From: Laburnicola sp. R22_1
Taxonomy: Eukaryota; Ascomycota; Dothideomycetes; Pleosporales; Didymosphaeriaceae
NCBI GenBank assembly: GCA_014281115.1
Contig: JACONQ010000002.1
Location: forward strand, 3,472,001 to 3,536,000
DNA: 64,000 nt
Direction of reading: 5' to 3'
This document shows positions 12,991 through 22,983 of this stretch, in pieces. The notes under the pieces are model-generated. The model did not search any database. It had not been told where the DNA came from and saw nothing but the letters and a program-made list of their open reading frames with translations. Every line of letters starts with the position of its first letter. The first letter of the stretch is position 1. A program made the translations under genes and the position numbers.

Positions 12991-13519
12991 TTCGTCCACT
13001 AGTTAAGAAGATATTTGTTAAATAGCTAAGGCCTAGTGTTAGTCCTCTTTTGCTTTTTTATAGCCTCCTACTTCTAGTCTAACTAGCCCTTAATATTCTA
13101 AGGCTTAACGCCTAAGTTATATATAGGGTTAACCTTTTTATTCTTAGTCTTATATATAGTATTTACTTTAAAAGCTATTCTAGTTCTATTAATTGTTTTT
13201 ATCTATTCTGCCTAGAACGCGTCGCTCTTAACCCTAATTGCCTTTTTAGACTCTATTTATATAGTTAGAGCCTAGAGGATCTTATTAACTTTTTTGTTGC
13301 AGTCTAGTAAATTAATAACTAGAAGTTCTTAGTTGTCTTAAATAACAATACTACTATCTGTATGCCTCCTAATTATATCTTAATTAGCGTTGCGCGCCGC
13401 TATTATTCTATCTTGTCTTTTTCTTAGGCAACACTGCTTGTCTATATTAGAGTACTAATATAATAGCCTTCCTAAGGTTAAGGTTTTAGAGGTTTAAGTT
13501 GCAGGTTAGTTGCCAATTT

Positions 13520-13658
13520 TATAAGAGAACCTAGTCCTAATTAGGACTTAGTAGAAAGATAGATTAAGTTATGTGTGCTAAAAGAAAGAAACCGCCTATT
13601 GAGCTAATTGGACACTGGCTTACCACGTGACCTGTGTAGTGGAGTTTATTCCACTACA
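13520..13658 (-). repeat. 5' LTR of inner Gypsy (well preserved)
   Basis: This is a 139-bp direct repeat of 4252-4400. In element orientation it starts TGTAGTGGAATAAACTCCAC and ends CTTATA, which is a mutated CA end. It contains the hairpin GTAGTGGAATAAACTCCACTAC. It retains CpG and CpA sites that are lost in the other LTR. Confidence 0.9.
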
Positions 13659-15525
13659 GTATTAGACCTAGTTATAGTTATAACTACTATGCGAGCCTTT
13701 AAATAGTTAGATTCTATAGTAGTAGAAGTGCCTAAATAGCCTATTATAGATTTATAGTTAAGATATTCTATATATAATATAAACAACTCTCTAGAGATAG
13801 ATAATATATTAGTGGTATAAATAACGTAACTATGTATAAGTTAGTAGGCGTAACTTATTAAAAGATAATTAGGCATACTAAGGTAGTTAACTACTACTAT
13901 AAAGTAGACATACTAGTGAGTAAGTGTCTCTCTAGAGCCTTATGCTAAAGAGTTACCTATAATCTTTTCTTATGCGTCTAGTAGCTTATTCTTAAATAAG
14001 TAGATCTTATTAAGATAATTAAGCATATCTCTAATAGTAGTAGATGTCTTAAAATATAGGTATATAAGTGTCTATGCGCGTCCCTTAAGTTGACTACATA
14101 AGTATATAATACGCAACTATTTATTTAAAAGGGTCTATAGTTTATATATTAATATAATACACTATTATTTATAGTTATCTTTATCTTTGTCTTTACTAGA
14201 GAAATAATTTATTTTAGGCATATAGATCTAACGCGAGTACTAAGAATCTACTATAAGTCCTAGTAAGGAAAAACTTTATAAGAGGGCATTAGATAAGTTA
14301 GTTATTATTATTATATATAACTTGTGTAACTTATAGCACGTAGGTTATATTTTAAATCTAGGGCTAGAGAAGGATATATATAGTTAAGTAATAGATTATT
14401 AGTAGGTGTATACTAAATTTTAATATTTAGTAGTTACTTAATAGATAGAATAGACTAATTAGGATCTGCAAACTATTAAAAGTCATAAGACTAACTACGC
14501 AGTATAATGCATACTAGTAGCTAGCCTCTAAGCTTAGTAATATAGGTATAGGCAGTATTTAATTCCTACTAAAGCGCGTTCTCTATTTCTATAAGTTGCG
14601 TAAAACAGTTTTCTAAGTCCTAATAATTAATGCGTGAGACATAGTTATTAAGTAGGCAATCTTAGAGCTTCTTAAGCTATTGTTATAAAGCTATATAATA
14701 ATTAATAGGGATCTTAGACTTTCTAAGGGCAATATAGTCCTTCTTTAATAAATTATAATAAGCCTATAACTAGATATTATCTTCTTCTACAACCTAGAAA
14801 GAGTCCTTATATAATAATATGCGACTCTCTAATATCTTAACTTGTTCTAACTTTGTTATAAACTATCGCTCTAATACTTTATAACTAGCCTTAAGTTATT
14901 TAAACTCTTAAAGCTTAGATTAATTATTCTCTAATTTGTTAGTAATTTGTTATATAGTTGTTAATAGTAATATAATAATATCTTACTAGAACTTAGATTT
15001 CTAGTTAACAGTGTTAACAAATTATATATATCCTTAAACCTTAACTTTGTCTAGTTTTAAACTATTTTTCACACTAGTAATACTAATATAGAGTTTATAA
15101 TCTAGCATATCACTATTAGTATTAGTAATATTAGTAAAGTATATATACTTAGGGAGATTAGTAGGCAGTAAGCTAGCATAATCCTAATAGTTATGTATTA
15201 TAGTTAGATAATTAAGTGTATTAACAAAAGGATTGTCTTTATTAAAAGGTCCGCCTTTATTAGAAGGTCTACTATTATTATTATCAATATCTGCGAACGC
15301 TTTATTACAATCCTTAGGCTAAAGAAGTCTCTTTTTAAAGGTAACTTTACGCTTATTACGTTGTCGCTCTATGTCTAGCAAGTTATTATCTAACTTATCC
15401 TAATTTATAGGTAGAGTACTCTAAGTAGTGCTCTATTAAGTTAGGACCTAAGACGCAGCAGTAAAGTTGCAAGACTTCTTATAGAAGCTAGTGTTATTAT
15501 TATTATTATTACTTAGTCTCGCCAT
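13659..15525 (-). pseudogene. Outer Gypsy gag remnant
   Basis: The minus-strand frame opens with ATG at 15525 (MARLSNNNNNNTSFYKKSC). It continues as a long coiled-coil-rich gag, with runs such as LDIERQRNKRKVTFKKRLL, LEQVKILESRI and QLKKLQDCLLNNYVSRI, broken only by TAA/TAG where Gln is expected. It is cut at 13659 by insertion of the inner Gypsy element. This places the 5' end of the outer element to the right of 15.5 kb and its pol at the left edge of the window. Confidence 0.75.
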
Positions 15526-16855
15526 CTTGTCTACTATGTATAATAGGTTCGTCTCTTAGTAAGTGTATAATTTAAATTAGAAATTAAGGGTTAAGGTTGT
15601 AAGCTATAAGCATAGTAGGGCATTATAGTTAGTTATAATAGATAATTTTATATAAGATATTATACCTAGTTTATATATAACTATAAAAAGAAGAATATGT
15701 GTAAAATTTTATATAATAATATTAGACTCCCTAGGCTTTTACTAAAGTAGGTAAGACTTATTAGAATTACTATAAGATTTGAAGACTTTTAACTATGTAG
15801 AGCGAGCGCGCCTAAGAACTAGAGTTGCTACTATACCACACTAGAGCAATTTACTAGAGGCGTAGGTCTTACTAACTTAATTTATAACTATGCCTTAGGC
15901 TATAGGTTATTTAGATTATTACTATCTACTATTATTATAAAGGTCTTGTGTGTTGTGGGTAGTAGAGAAGATATTATAGTTAGAGACGTTACTATTATTA
16001 GGTTGGGGTAATGTTAATATTATCTTATCTCTTATTAGTAAGGTAAACAGAATTATAGAGATTTATAGTAACTTATAATAAGTTTATAGTTATAACTATA
16101 GGTGGCTTATCTAAGTAAGCTAGGCTTATAGTTATTACAATAACTAGGTTCGCTTATTAGTAAGCTACTCTTATAACTACTATAATAGTTACTATATATA
16201 AAGCTTACTAAGCTTATAAATTATTATTAGGAGCCACTTTACTTATAAGTGGGTTACTATCCTAGGGATTATTTATTATAACAATACTAGGAGACTAACG
16301 TCTTACAAGATATAACCTACTTATTACTATAAGATAGTAACTATTCTTTATCTCCTACTATATCTATTATTAATAGGTAACCTATAAGTAAGTGTTATTA
16401 TTGCTATTAGTTACGTTAGTAATACTTTAGAGGAGGCATCTGTGCTCCTAATATATATAGTACTTAAGAGCGCAGGGGCCTACCTATTACGCTAGTTAAT
16501 AGGCGTTATTATTGTTGTTAATACCCTAAAGACAGGCTAAGTTTTAGATAGTTAAACCGTAGTTTAACAATTGCTATTATAGTATAAGAGTACTATAGAG
16601 GTTATTACACTATATATAAGATAATAGTAGATATTAGAATCTAAATATAAGATAATAGTAATACCTATATAAGGTGGGTACGTAAGAAGGCTATATATAT
16701 AGCCTTACTTAGAATCTCGCTTACTAATTGCACTAGTTCTAAAAGAGTAATATAACGTAAGCGAGGGGTCCGCACCTTAGATTAGTAATACGTAATAATA
16801 GATATATAAAGTTTTTACTATAGTTTTGTATATAATTACTTTTTGTACTCTTCTT
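15526..16855. other. RIP-degraded AT-rich DNA, unresolved
   Basis: The 5' leader and LTR of the outer Gypsy should lie here, but I cannot define its ends. A plus-strand frame near 16400-16700 shows protein-like text (for example FRGGICAPNIYST near 16430) that I do not recognise. No intact gene is seen. Confidence 0.5.
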
Positions 16856-17144
16856 ATCTATACACTGTATAGGCAAGAGTACCTAAGAATATTAAGGTTT
16901 TAATATTACCACACAATAGTATTATATAGAATTTATATAATATCTATACGCTATAGCCTATATGCTACAAAATCTTCTTCTTTCTATCTACTTTCCTTCT
17001 AAATATAAGCAATTAATACTAAAGTTAGTTCTATTACATTATTTTCTTTTCTTATATAATTATTCTATATACCCTCCATATTTACTAATATAGAGTATTA
17101 GATATTAATGTCTATATAGCTAGCTATAGAGTACCTATTTAACA
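16856..17144 (+). repeat. LTR-like repeat, left copy
   Basis: About 290 bp. It contains TGTATAGGCAAGAGTACC near the start and GTACCTATTTAACA at the end. An inverted copy lies at 23113-23402. The TG..CA ends suggest an LTR. No target duplication matches for either copy on its own, so whether they are solo LTRs or the ends of one inverted structure is open. Confidence 0.6.
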
Positions 17145-17160
17145 CTTTTTAAACTTTTTT

Positions 17161-17263
17161 ATACTCTTTTTAATTACTAAGCAGAAGGCTTTGCTTTTTT
17201 TATTATGTTATTTAAGATTAAAGCCGTTATTGTCCTACCCTAGGCAGATAAATTAATGCCACA
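17161..17263 (+). repeat. MITE-A copy 1
   Basis: Carries the family core TTTTTAATTACTAAGCAG, then a short GCAG..CTGC hairpin, a TTTAAGAT-AAGCC segment and a GCCACA end. Directly abutted by copy 2. Confidence 0.7.
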
Positions 17264-17375
17264 TACTCTTTTTAATTACTAAGTAAAAAAATCTATATTT
17301 TTTATTATATTATTTAAAATAAATGCCTTTAATATTATACTTCTAGGTAGTTAATTTAATGCCATATATAGTTTT
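17264..17375 (+). repeat. MITE-A copy 2, tandem with copy 1
   Basis: Same order of blocks as copy 1 but more AT-shifted. Begins exactly where copy 1 ends. Confidence 0.7.
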
Positions 17376-17404
17376 TTATATTATTTAATATTATTAAATA
17401 ACTA

Positions 17405-17503
17405 GGCTAGTAAATAGGTATAGGTTAGATTAGGGTTAGGTCTCCTTACGTAAGATCTTAACCCTAACCTAGCCTATACCTATAGATTTTATACTAGTAG
17501 TAG
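17405..17503. repeat. Hairpin with telomere-like TTAGGG motifs
   Basis: The left arm contains ATAGGTATAGGTTAGATTAG followed by GGTTAGG. The right arm contains TTAACCCTAACCTAGCC and then TATACCTATAG, its approximate inverted complement. The loop is CTCCTTACGTAAGA. The TTAGGGTTAGG / CCCTAACC motif matches the fungal telomere unit, but only one to two units are present. Confidence 0.55.
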
Positions 17504-17598
17504 ATATAGGTTAAGTTAGAGTTATATAGACTAAGTTATATTAAGTCTACCTATTTATATATTTTATTAGCTATATATAATTTTTATAGTAAATTATA

Positions 17599-17705
17599 GT
17601 TTTTTTTTGCAAGTAAGAGGTTTTTAATAAAAATATTATAATAATAGCAGTTATTCCTCCTATTATTGTTAACACAGAAAAGCGTTTTAAGTTAGTGTTA
17701 ACAAA
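17599..17705 (+). repeat. MITE-B copy 1
   Basis: The block order is poly-T, AAGTAAGAGG, TTTTAATAAAAATATTATAA, TAATAGCAGTTATTCCTCC, AGAAAAGCGTTTTAA. It is flanked on both sides by ATAGTAAATTATA (17586-17598 and 17706-17718), the target duplication or a repeat overlapping it. Confidence 0.75.
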
Positions 17706-17718
17706 ATAGTAAATTATA

Positions 17719-17828
17719 ATCTCTTTTTATTAATCCCTTAAAATACTTTTCTATATATAGAATAATAAAAGAGATAACTACTATTATTATAATATTTTTA
17801 TTAGAAATTTCTTAGTTATAAAAAAAGG
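17719..17828 (-). repeat. MITE-B copy 2, inverted next to copy 1
   Basis: Reverse-oriented MITE-B separated from copy 1 only by the 13-bp flank. The pair forms a near palindrome. Confidence 0.7.
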
Positions 17829-17830
17829 TA

Positions 17831-17934
17831 TCGCTCTTTTTAATTACTAAGAAGGAGGGCCTGCTTTTTTACTATATTATTTAAGATAAAAGCCTTTATT
17901 ATTCTACCCCAAGATAGTTAATTTAATAATATAT
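17831..17934 (+). repeat. MITE-A copy 3
   Basis: Contains TTTTTAATTACTAAGAAGGA, the AAGCCTTTATTATTCTACCC block and a degraded 3' end. Confidence 0.65.
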
Positions 17935-17964
17935 AGATGTTTAAAACTAAACTTATATAAATAG

Positions 17965-18093
17965 ATCTTTTTTTATAATTACCTTTTTCACCCTCTTTTT
18001 AATTACTAAGCAGGGGCTCTGCTTTTTTTGTCATGTTATTTAAGATGAAAGCCTTTGTCGTGCTACTCCTAGATAGTTAATTTAACGCCACAC
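17965..18093 (+). repeat. MITE-A copy 4 with 10-bp target duplication
   Basis: This 129-bp copy is flanked by ATATAAATAG on both sides (17955-17964 and 18094-18103). It is well preserved, with TTACTAAGCAGGGGCTCTGC and TTAACGCCACAC. Confidence 0.85.
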
Positions 18094-18499
18094 ATATAAA
18101 TAGTAATTAATAATAATTAATTCTTTTAAATAGTAAAGTAACTATTATTTTAACACTTTCTTTATTTTCTTAAACTTAACACTATAATAACTAGCTAATA
18201 TAACTTTTACTAAATATTTCTAAACTAATTTATTACTACTAAGGTAGCTATTTTTAATAATATTAGTAAGGTAACTAAGATTTTTATTTTGCTTAACACA
18301 TAGTGTATAGCTAATTACTTTAGCTTTTTAGCTATTAATAGCTATTATATTAATAGTACTTAGTAGTTTAAAAAAATCTACTTAATCTTATACTAATACA
18401 TAGTAGTTATACTAGAGTATTAATAGTATTTAAAATATTATAAGTTCTTAAGAATATAACAACTATATAAAAGCTTTTAGCTATTATATATAATAAATT

Positions 18500-18606
18500 T
18501 TACGATCTTTGTAATTACTAAGTAGGGGCTCTACTTTTATATTATATTAGTTAAGATAAAAGCCTTTATTATCCTACCCCTAGATAGATAAAGTAACGCT
18601 ATATAT
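18500..18606 (+). repeat. MITE-A copy 5
   Basis: Contains AATTACTAAGTAGGGGCTCT and AAGCCTTTATTATCCTACCC. The 3' end is degraded. Confidence 0.65.
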
Positions 18607-18658
18607 AATAATACTAGTAATAATAATAGTCTAACTTAGAGTGTTTAATATAAACTAT

Positions 18659-18772
18659 GTGTGTGGCATTAAATTAACTACCTAGAGATAGTACGACAGA
18701 GGCTTTTATCTCAAATAACATAACAAAAAAAGCAGAGCCCCCTGCTTAGTAATTAAAAAAAGCGTAAAAAGA
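18659..18772 (-). repeat. MITE-A copy 6
   Basis: Reverse copy, well preserved, from GTGTGGCATTAAATTAACTA to GCAGAGCCCCCTGCTTAGTA. Confidence 0.75.
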
Positions 18773-18872
18773 TGGTCACAATATAAACTATTACAGAAGA
18801 AGATTACCTAAAACTAAAAAGAGATTATAATTTTATATCTTACTTATATTATTAATCTTATAGTTTAAAATT

Positions 18873-19106
18873 CACACTCCTTTTAATTACTAAGTAGAGG
18901 GCTTTGCCTTTTTTAATATATTATTTAGTTTTTTTATAACTAAGGGGTTTCTAATAAAAATATTATAATAATAGTAATTATCCCTCCTACTATTATTAAC
19001 ACAGAAAATCGTTTTAAGGTAGTATTAATAAAAAGAGGTTATTATATTATTTAAGATAAAAGTCTTTGTTATTCTACTTTTAGATTAATAATTTAATAAC
19101 ACATAT
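18873..19106 (+). repeat. MITE-A copy 7, split by a MITE-B
   Basis: The left part (18873-18927) and right part (19043-19106) of one MITE-A are separated by a complete MITE-B at 18928-19042. The TATATTATTTA sequence is duplicated at the junctions. Confidence 0.8.
18928..19042 (+). repeat. MITE-B copy 3, inserted in MITE-A copy 7
   Basis: This 115-bp copy is flanked by an 11-bp duplication TATATTATTTA (18917-18927 and 19043-19053). It shows that MITE-B moved after MITE-A. Confidence 0.85.
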
Positions 19107-19207
19107 AGTTTAAAATATTATATATCACCTTAAGTTATTAGTAACTACCATTTTTAACTTTAAAGAAATATTATAGTGATAATATATAAATACAATCTAG
19201 GTATATA

Positions 19208-19316
19208 GTATTAATTTATCTATCTAGGGGTAGGATAATAAAGGTCTTTATCTTATATAATATAATAAAAAAGCAAAGCCTTCTACTTAGTAATTAAAAA
19301 GAGCATAAAAAAGATA
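19208..19316 (-). repeat. MITE-A copy 8
   Basis: Reverse copy with TAGGGGTAGGATAATAAAGG and AGCAAAGCCTTCTACTTAGT. Confidence 0.7.
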
Positions 19317-19339
19317 TAGTTATAAAAAAGCGGGTTGAA

Positions 19340-19690
19340 ACTAGTAGCGAGTTTTAAACTATTATTACGTTATTAAGATATTTAAGGTTAGTCTTTAATT
19401 AGAATTAGATGCTATATATAGTAGTATATAATAATCTTTTATCTTAATCTATTTTAACCTTAAACTAAAAGAAAAGGTTAAAAAAGGTATTTAGTAAGCC
19501 GATATAATCTAGATATAAATATTTATTTAGTTAGCTTACTAAATATCTTTTTAACTCTTTTTATAGTTTAAAGTTAAAGTAAATTAAGATAGAAGGTTAT
19601 ATATACTATATATAGCACCTAATTCTAATAAAAGACTAACCTTAAATACTTTAATAATATAATAATAGTTTAAAACTTACTTGCACCCTA
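19340..19690. repeat. Foldback (long hairpin) element
   Basis: Two arms of about 150 bp are inverted copies of each other. The left arm starts GAGTTTTAAACTATTATTAC and ends TATTTAGTAAGC near 19500. The right arm starts GCTTACTAAATATC near 19548 and ends ATAGTTTAAAACTTAC at 19690. The loop is about 40 bp. The arms differ mostly by T/C and A/G changes. Confidence 0.8.
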
Positions 19691-19704
19691 TACTCTATAT
19701 ATTG

Positions 19705-19765
19705 CTAGTTTTATAAGAGCTATGCGCGCTAAGACTACTAAGCTTGCTTAGTAGTTTAAATGCGC
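19705..19765 (+). repeat. Short inverted repeat, left arm
   Basis: TATGCGCGCTAAGACTACTA, then AGCTTGCTTAGTAGTTTAAA. The inverted partner is at 20318-20375. Confidence 0.6.
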
Positions 19766-19767
19766 TT

Positions 19768-19891
19768 TTTTTATAATTACCTTTTTGTACTCTTTTTAAT
19801 TACTAAGTAAAAGGCTTTACTCTTTTTATTATATTATTTAAGATAAAAGCCTTTCTTATTTTACTTCTAGATAGTTAATTTAATAATATAT
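19768..19891 (+). repeat. MITE-A copy 9
   Basis: Contains TTATAATTACCTTTTTGTAC and TTTTTAATTACTAAGTAAAA. The 3' end is AT-shifted. Confidence 0.7.
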
Positions 19892-19904
19892 ATAAATATT
19901 TATT

Positions 19905-20050
19905 CTAAATTTTCTCTAAAGACCTTCGTTGTGTGGAGATTCTAACTAAGATTAAGTTCGCACCATACACAAAGAGGAGTAAAATAGGAGACACTATAAC
20001 CTAGTATCTAGCATATAGTAGTAGTAATAAAATATGTACAAAATAATAAT
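19905..20050 (+). repeat. LTR-like inverted repeat, left copy
   Basis: GACCTTCGTTGTGTGGAGAT, then AAGATTAAGTTCGCACC and GAGGAGTAAAATAGGAGACA. The inverted, more mutated partner is at 21215-21345. Confidence 0.6.
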
Positions 20051-20189
20051 AATTTTATTATTAGCGTTCTGCACAATAGCATTGTTAATAGTAGTTAATA
20101 GACAATCTGCTATCTAGCATAACTAAGTCACATATTATCTCTTAACTAGTCTCTAAAATTTCTTTATAAAATATATTAGTTATTATTAT

Positions 20190-20306
20190 ATAGTATTAAT
20201 TAAATCTACCTAAGAGTAGGATAAGAAAGGCATTTATCTTAAATAATATAATAAAAAAAAGCAGAGCCCTTTGCTTCGCAATTAAAAAAGAGTGTAAGAA
20301 GGTAAT
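20190..20306 (-). repeat. MITE-A copy 10
   Basis: Reverse copy with AGAGTAGGATAAGAAAGGC and GCAGAGCCCTTTGCTTCGC. Confidence 0.7.
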
Positions 20307-20317
20307 TCTAAAAATAA

Positions 20318-20375
20318 GCTTTTAAACTACTAAGCGAGCTTGGCGGTTTTAGCGCGCGCAGCTCCTATATATAAA
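20318..20375 (-). repeat. Short inverted repeat, right arm
   Basis: Inverted partner of 19705-19765: TTAAACTACTAAGCGAGCTT, then GGCGGTTTTAGCGCGCGCAG. This copy is less RIP-mutated. Confidence 0.6.
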
Positions 20376-20404
20376 GTTTTCACAAAAGTTATTATAGAAA
20401 GTTA

Positions 20405-20520
20405 TAGTTTTTTTTATAACTAAGAGGTTTCTAATAAAAATATTATAATAATAGTAGTTATCCCTTCTACTATTATATATATAGAAAAACGTTTTAATGT
20501 ATTAATAAAAAGGATTATGA
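20405..20520 (+). repeat. MITE-B copy 4
   Basis: Contains TTATAACTAAGAGGTTTCTA and TAGTAGTTATCCCTTCTACT. The sequence ATTATAGAAAGTTAT occurs just before and just after the copy. Confidence 0.7.
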
Positions 20521-20611
20521 AAACTTATTATAGAAAGTTATTATTTTTTTAGCTATGAGCTAGTATATAGAGAAAAAGGTTATAGCCATATTTTTCTTTA
20601 CTATAATATAG

Positions 20612-20702
20612 TTATAAAACGCTTTTCTGTATATATAATAGTAAGAGGAATAACTACTATTATTATTATCTTTTTATTAGAAACTTATTAGTCGCAAAAG
20701 AA
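20612..20702 (-). repeat. MITE-B copy 5
   Basis: Reverse copy from AAAACGCTTTTCTGTATATA to TTAGTCGCAAAAGAACC. The flanks TATAATATAGTTAT and TATAGTATAGTTAT look like a mutated target duplication. Confidence 0.7.
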
Positions 20703-20740
20703 CCTATAGTATAGTTATAGAATATAGCTTTATTTACATA

Positions 20741-20881
20741 AAAAAGTTATTATAAAAAGTTATTAAAAAAGGTTATTATAAAAGGTTATTATACAAAGTT
20801 ATTATAAAAATTTAATATAAAAAGTTATTATAAAAGTTATTGTAAAAGTTATTATAAAAGTTATTATAAAAAGTTATTATA
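20741..20881. repeat. Tandem repeat, about 12-bp unit AAAAGTTATTAT
   Basis: About eleven imperfect units in a row, with small indels and GG for AG variants. Confidence 0.85.
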
Positions 20882-20960
20882 GACTAACTAGCTTATAGTT
20901 CTATGCTCTTTATATTATAATTAACTAGTTACTATAGTAATTTAAGTAATTTCTTATAAT

Positions 20961-21074
20961 ATATGTTCTTAATTAACTACTTAGGTGTAGAACAATAAAG
21001 GCTTTTATCTTAAATAATAAAATAAAAAAGCAGAGCCCCCTACTTAGTATTTTAAAAGAGCGTGAAAAGGTAAT
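20961..21074 (-). repeat. MITE-A copy 11
   Basis: Reverse copy with TTAGGTGTAGAACAATAAAG and GCAGAGCCCCCTACTTAGTA. Confidence 0.7.
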
Positions 21075-21214
21075 ATATAAGCTATAGCTAAGATAGAATA
21101 AGAGAAAATATATAAGTATTACTTAAGAATAGGTAAAAATAAGTTTCCTATTTAACTATATATAAATATTTTTTTATAAAAGCTTATAGCGTATAAAATA
21201 TTACAATTATAGTT

Positions 21215-21345
21215 ATTTATTATAATTATATACTAATAGTTTACTATGTGTTAGGTACTAGGTTATAGTGCCTTCTATTTTACTCCTCTCTATATATAGT
21301 GTAGACTTAATCTTAATTATAATCTCTACATAATAAAGATCTTTA
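21215..21345 (-). repeat. LTR-like inverted repeat, right copy
   Basis: Inverted partner of 19905-20050: GGTTATAGTGCCTTCTATTT, then TACTCCTCTCTATATATAGT. More AT-shifted than its partner. Confidence 0.6.
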
Positions 21346-22253
21346 CTATATTAATAGTTATATAATATGAAATATGAGAAATTTAGTATAGTATATATAC
21401 TATCTTTAATAAAGATTTTAATTATAGATATTATATAGTAATGCAATAGTTTATTATTTATATCTTGTTATAGATAACAGCAATAGTACGAACTTATAAG
21501 AAACTATAGTAGTAATAAGTATCGCTATCTAGCGAGTAAGTTAACGCGTTATATATACTTATAGTATATAAGTATAGAGTAGTTACTAATATATATATAT
21601 ATATATATATATAGGTATAGTACACTAAACTAATATTATATAATTAATAACTAAGCCTATATAATATATAATTACTATAGCTAGCTAATATTCCTTTTAG
21701 TAAGAATAGCCTAATAGAAATAAATAAGAAAAGTATATATACTATTAATAGTTTCTAAAGTACCTTAATTACTATAATAGCCTAATAGCTAAGAACTTTA
21801 CTTTAGTTTTAAATACTAATCTAAAACAGTTATAAGATAGTAAATAGTTTTAAAAGACTTTTTACTATCTAGTTTATAGTCTAATAGCCTTTTTATCTTT
21901 AGCTAAAGTTTAGCTATACTAGATATTAATTATAACTTAGGCCTAACTTAAATAAAAAAGTAATAGGTTTAATATACTAAAGTAGTACAAACTCTATTAA
22001 ATATTCTACCTTTGACTTATCTAGGTTATAAAGAATATTCAAATAGTATAGATTTTATAAATAGATGTTGAGCATATTTTTAATACTAGTAGGAATATAA
22101 TTAAGAATTAAAGGTATAACCTTATTACTTAAATAATTTAAAAGTTTATAATTTTTAAGCTTATAATAGCTAATAAGCAATTTACTAAATTAGTAAACTT
22201 GAATAAAAATATTTAAGTAGAAATAGTTTAGGAAATATAGTACTATTAAATCT
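21346..22253. other. AT-rich DNA without recognisable gene
   Basis: Contains a (TA)n run at 21590-21613. I see no protein-like frame and no defined element. Confidence 0.6.
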
Positions 22254-22360
22254 TTTTATACTCTTTATAATTACTAAGTAAAAGGCTCTACCTTTTTATT
22301 ATATTATTTAAGATAAAATTCTTTATTATTCTATTCCTAGATAGTTAATTAACAATACAT
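22254..22360 (+). repeat. MITE-A copy 12
   Basis: Contains TATAATTACTAAGTAAAAGG and the ATTCCTAGATAGTTAATT end. Confidence 0.7.
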
Positions 22361-22438
22361 AGTACTATTATATAAGAAGAATAATTTATAAGCTGCTAGC
22401 TATTATTAAGCTACTAGAAAAAACTATTAAAACTATAT

Positions 22439-22560
22439 TTTTTTGCGACTAAGGAGTTTCCAATAAAAATACTACAATAATAGTAGTTATCCCTCCTACT
22501 ATTATATACACGGAAAATCGTTTTAAGGTATTAATAAAAAGGGGTTAGCGCGTTATAATT
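22439..22560 (+). repeat. MITE-B copy 6 with 10-bp target duplication
   Basis: This 122-bp copy is flanked by AAAACTATAT (22429-22438 and 22561-22570). It is the best preserved of the family, with TTGCGACTAAGGAGTTTCC and CACGGAAAATCGTTTTAAGG. Confidence 0.88.
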
Positions 22561-22689
22561 AAAACTATATAAGGTTCTAAGGTTTTAGATAGTAAGCTAC
22601 TAACTTTTTTCTACTAAGGGTAGCTACTATAAAAGTAGTTAAGGCCTTAGTACTACTATAATATTAGTAATAATAAGATATAATAAATA

Positions 22690-22806
22690 TATGTGGCGTT
22701 AAATTAACTACCTAGAGGTAGCACAATAAAGGCTTTTATCTTAAATAACATAGTAAAAAAAGCAAAGCCCCCTACTTAGTAATTAAAAAGGTTATAAAAT
22801 GATAAT
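22690..22806 (-). repeat. MITE-A copy 13
   Basis: Reverse copy beginning ATGTGGCGTTAAATTAACTA with CCTAGAGGTAGCACAATAAA. Confidence 0.75.
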
Positions 22807-22849
22807 AATAAAAAAAGGAAAGAAAGTATATATTATTAACTCCACTACC

Positions 22850-22979
22850 TTTTTTATAATTATCTTTTTTACACTCTTTTTAATTACTAAGTAAGGGGCT
22901 CTGCTTTTTTTTTAATATTATTCAAGATAAAAGCCTTTGTTTTTCTACCCCTAGGTAGATTTAATTAACGCCACATATA
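22850..22979 (+). repeat. MITE-A copy 14
   Basis: Forward copy ending TTAATTAACGCCACATATA. It is followed almost immediately by reverse copy 15. Confidence 0.75.
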
Positions 22980-22983
22980 TTAT

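Larger units (their letters stand above)
4252..13658 (-). mobile_element. Inner Ty3/Gypsy LTR retrotransposon, full length, nested
   Basis: The element is bounded by related direct LTRs (4252-4400 and 13520-13658) with a GTAT flank repeated at 4248-4251 and 13659-13662. It is minus-oriented. Next to the right LTR, reading leftward, a TTGGCAACTAACC stretch could be the primer binding site. Next to the left LTR an AGGTAGGGGAG polypurine tract precedes the LTR start. Total length is 9.4 kb, or about 8.1 kb without the Tc1-like insert at 9011-10328. It sits within the gag of the outer Gypsy element. Confidence 0.88.
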
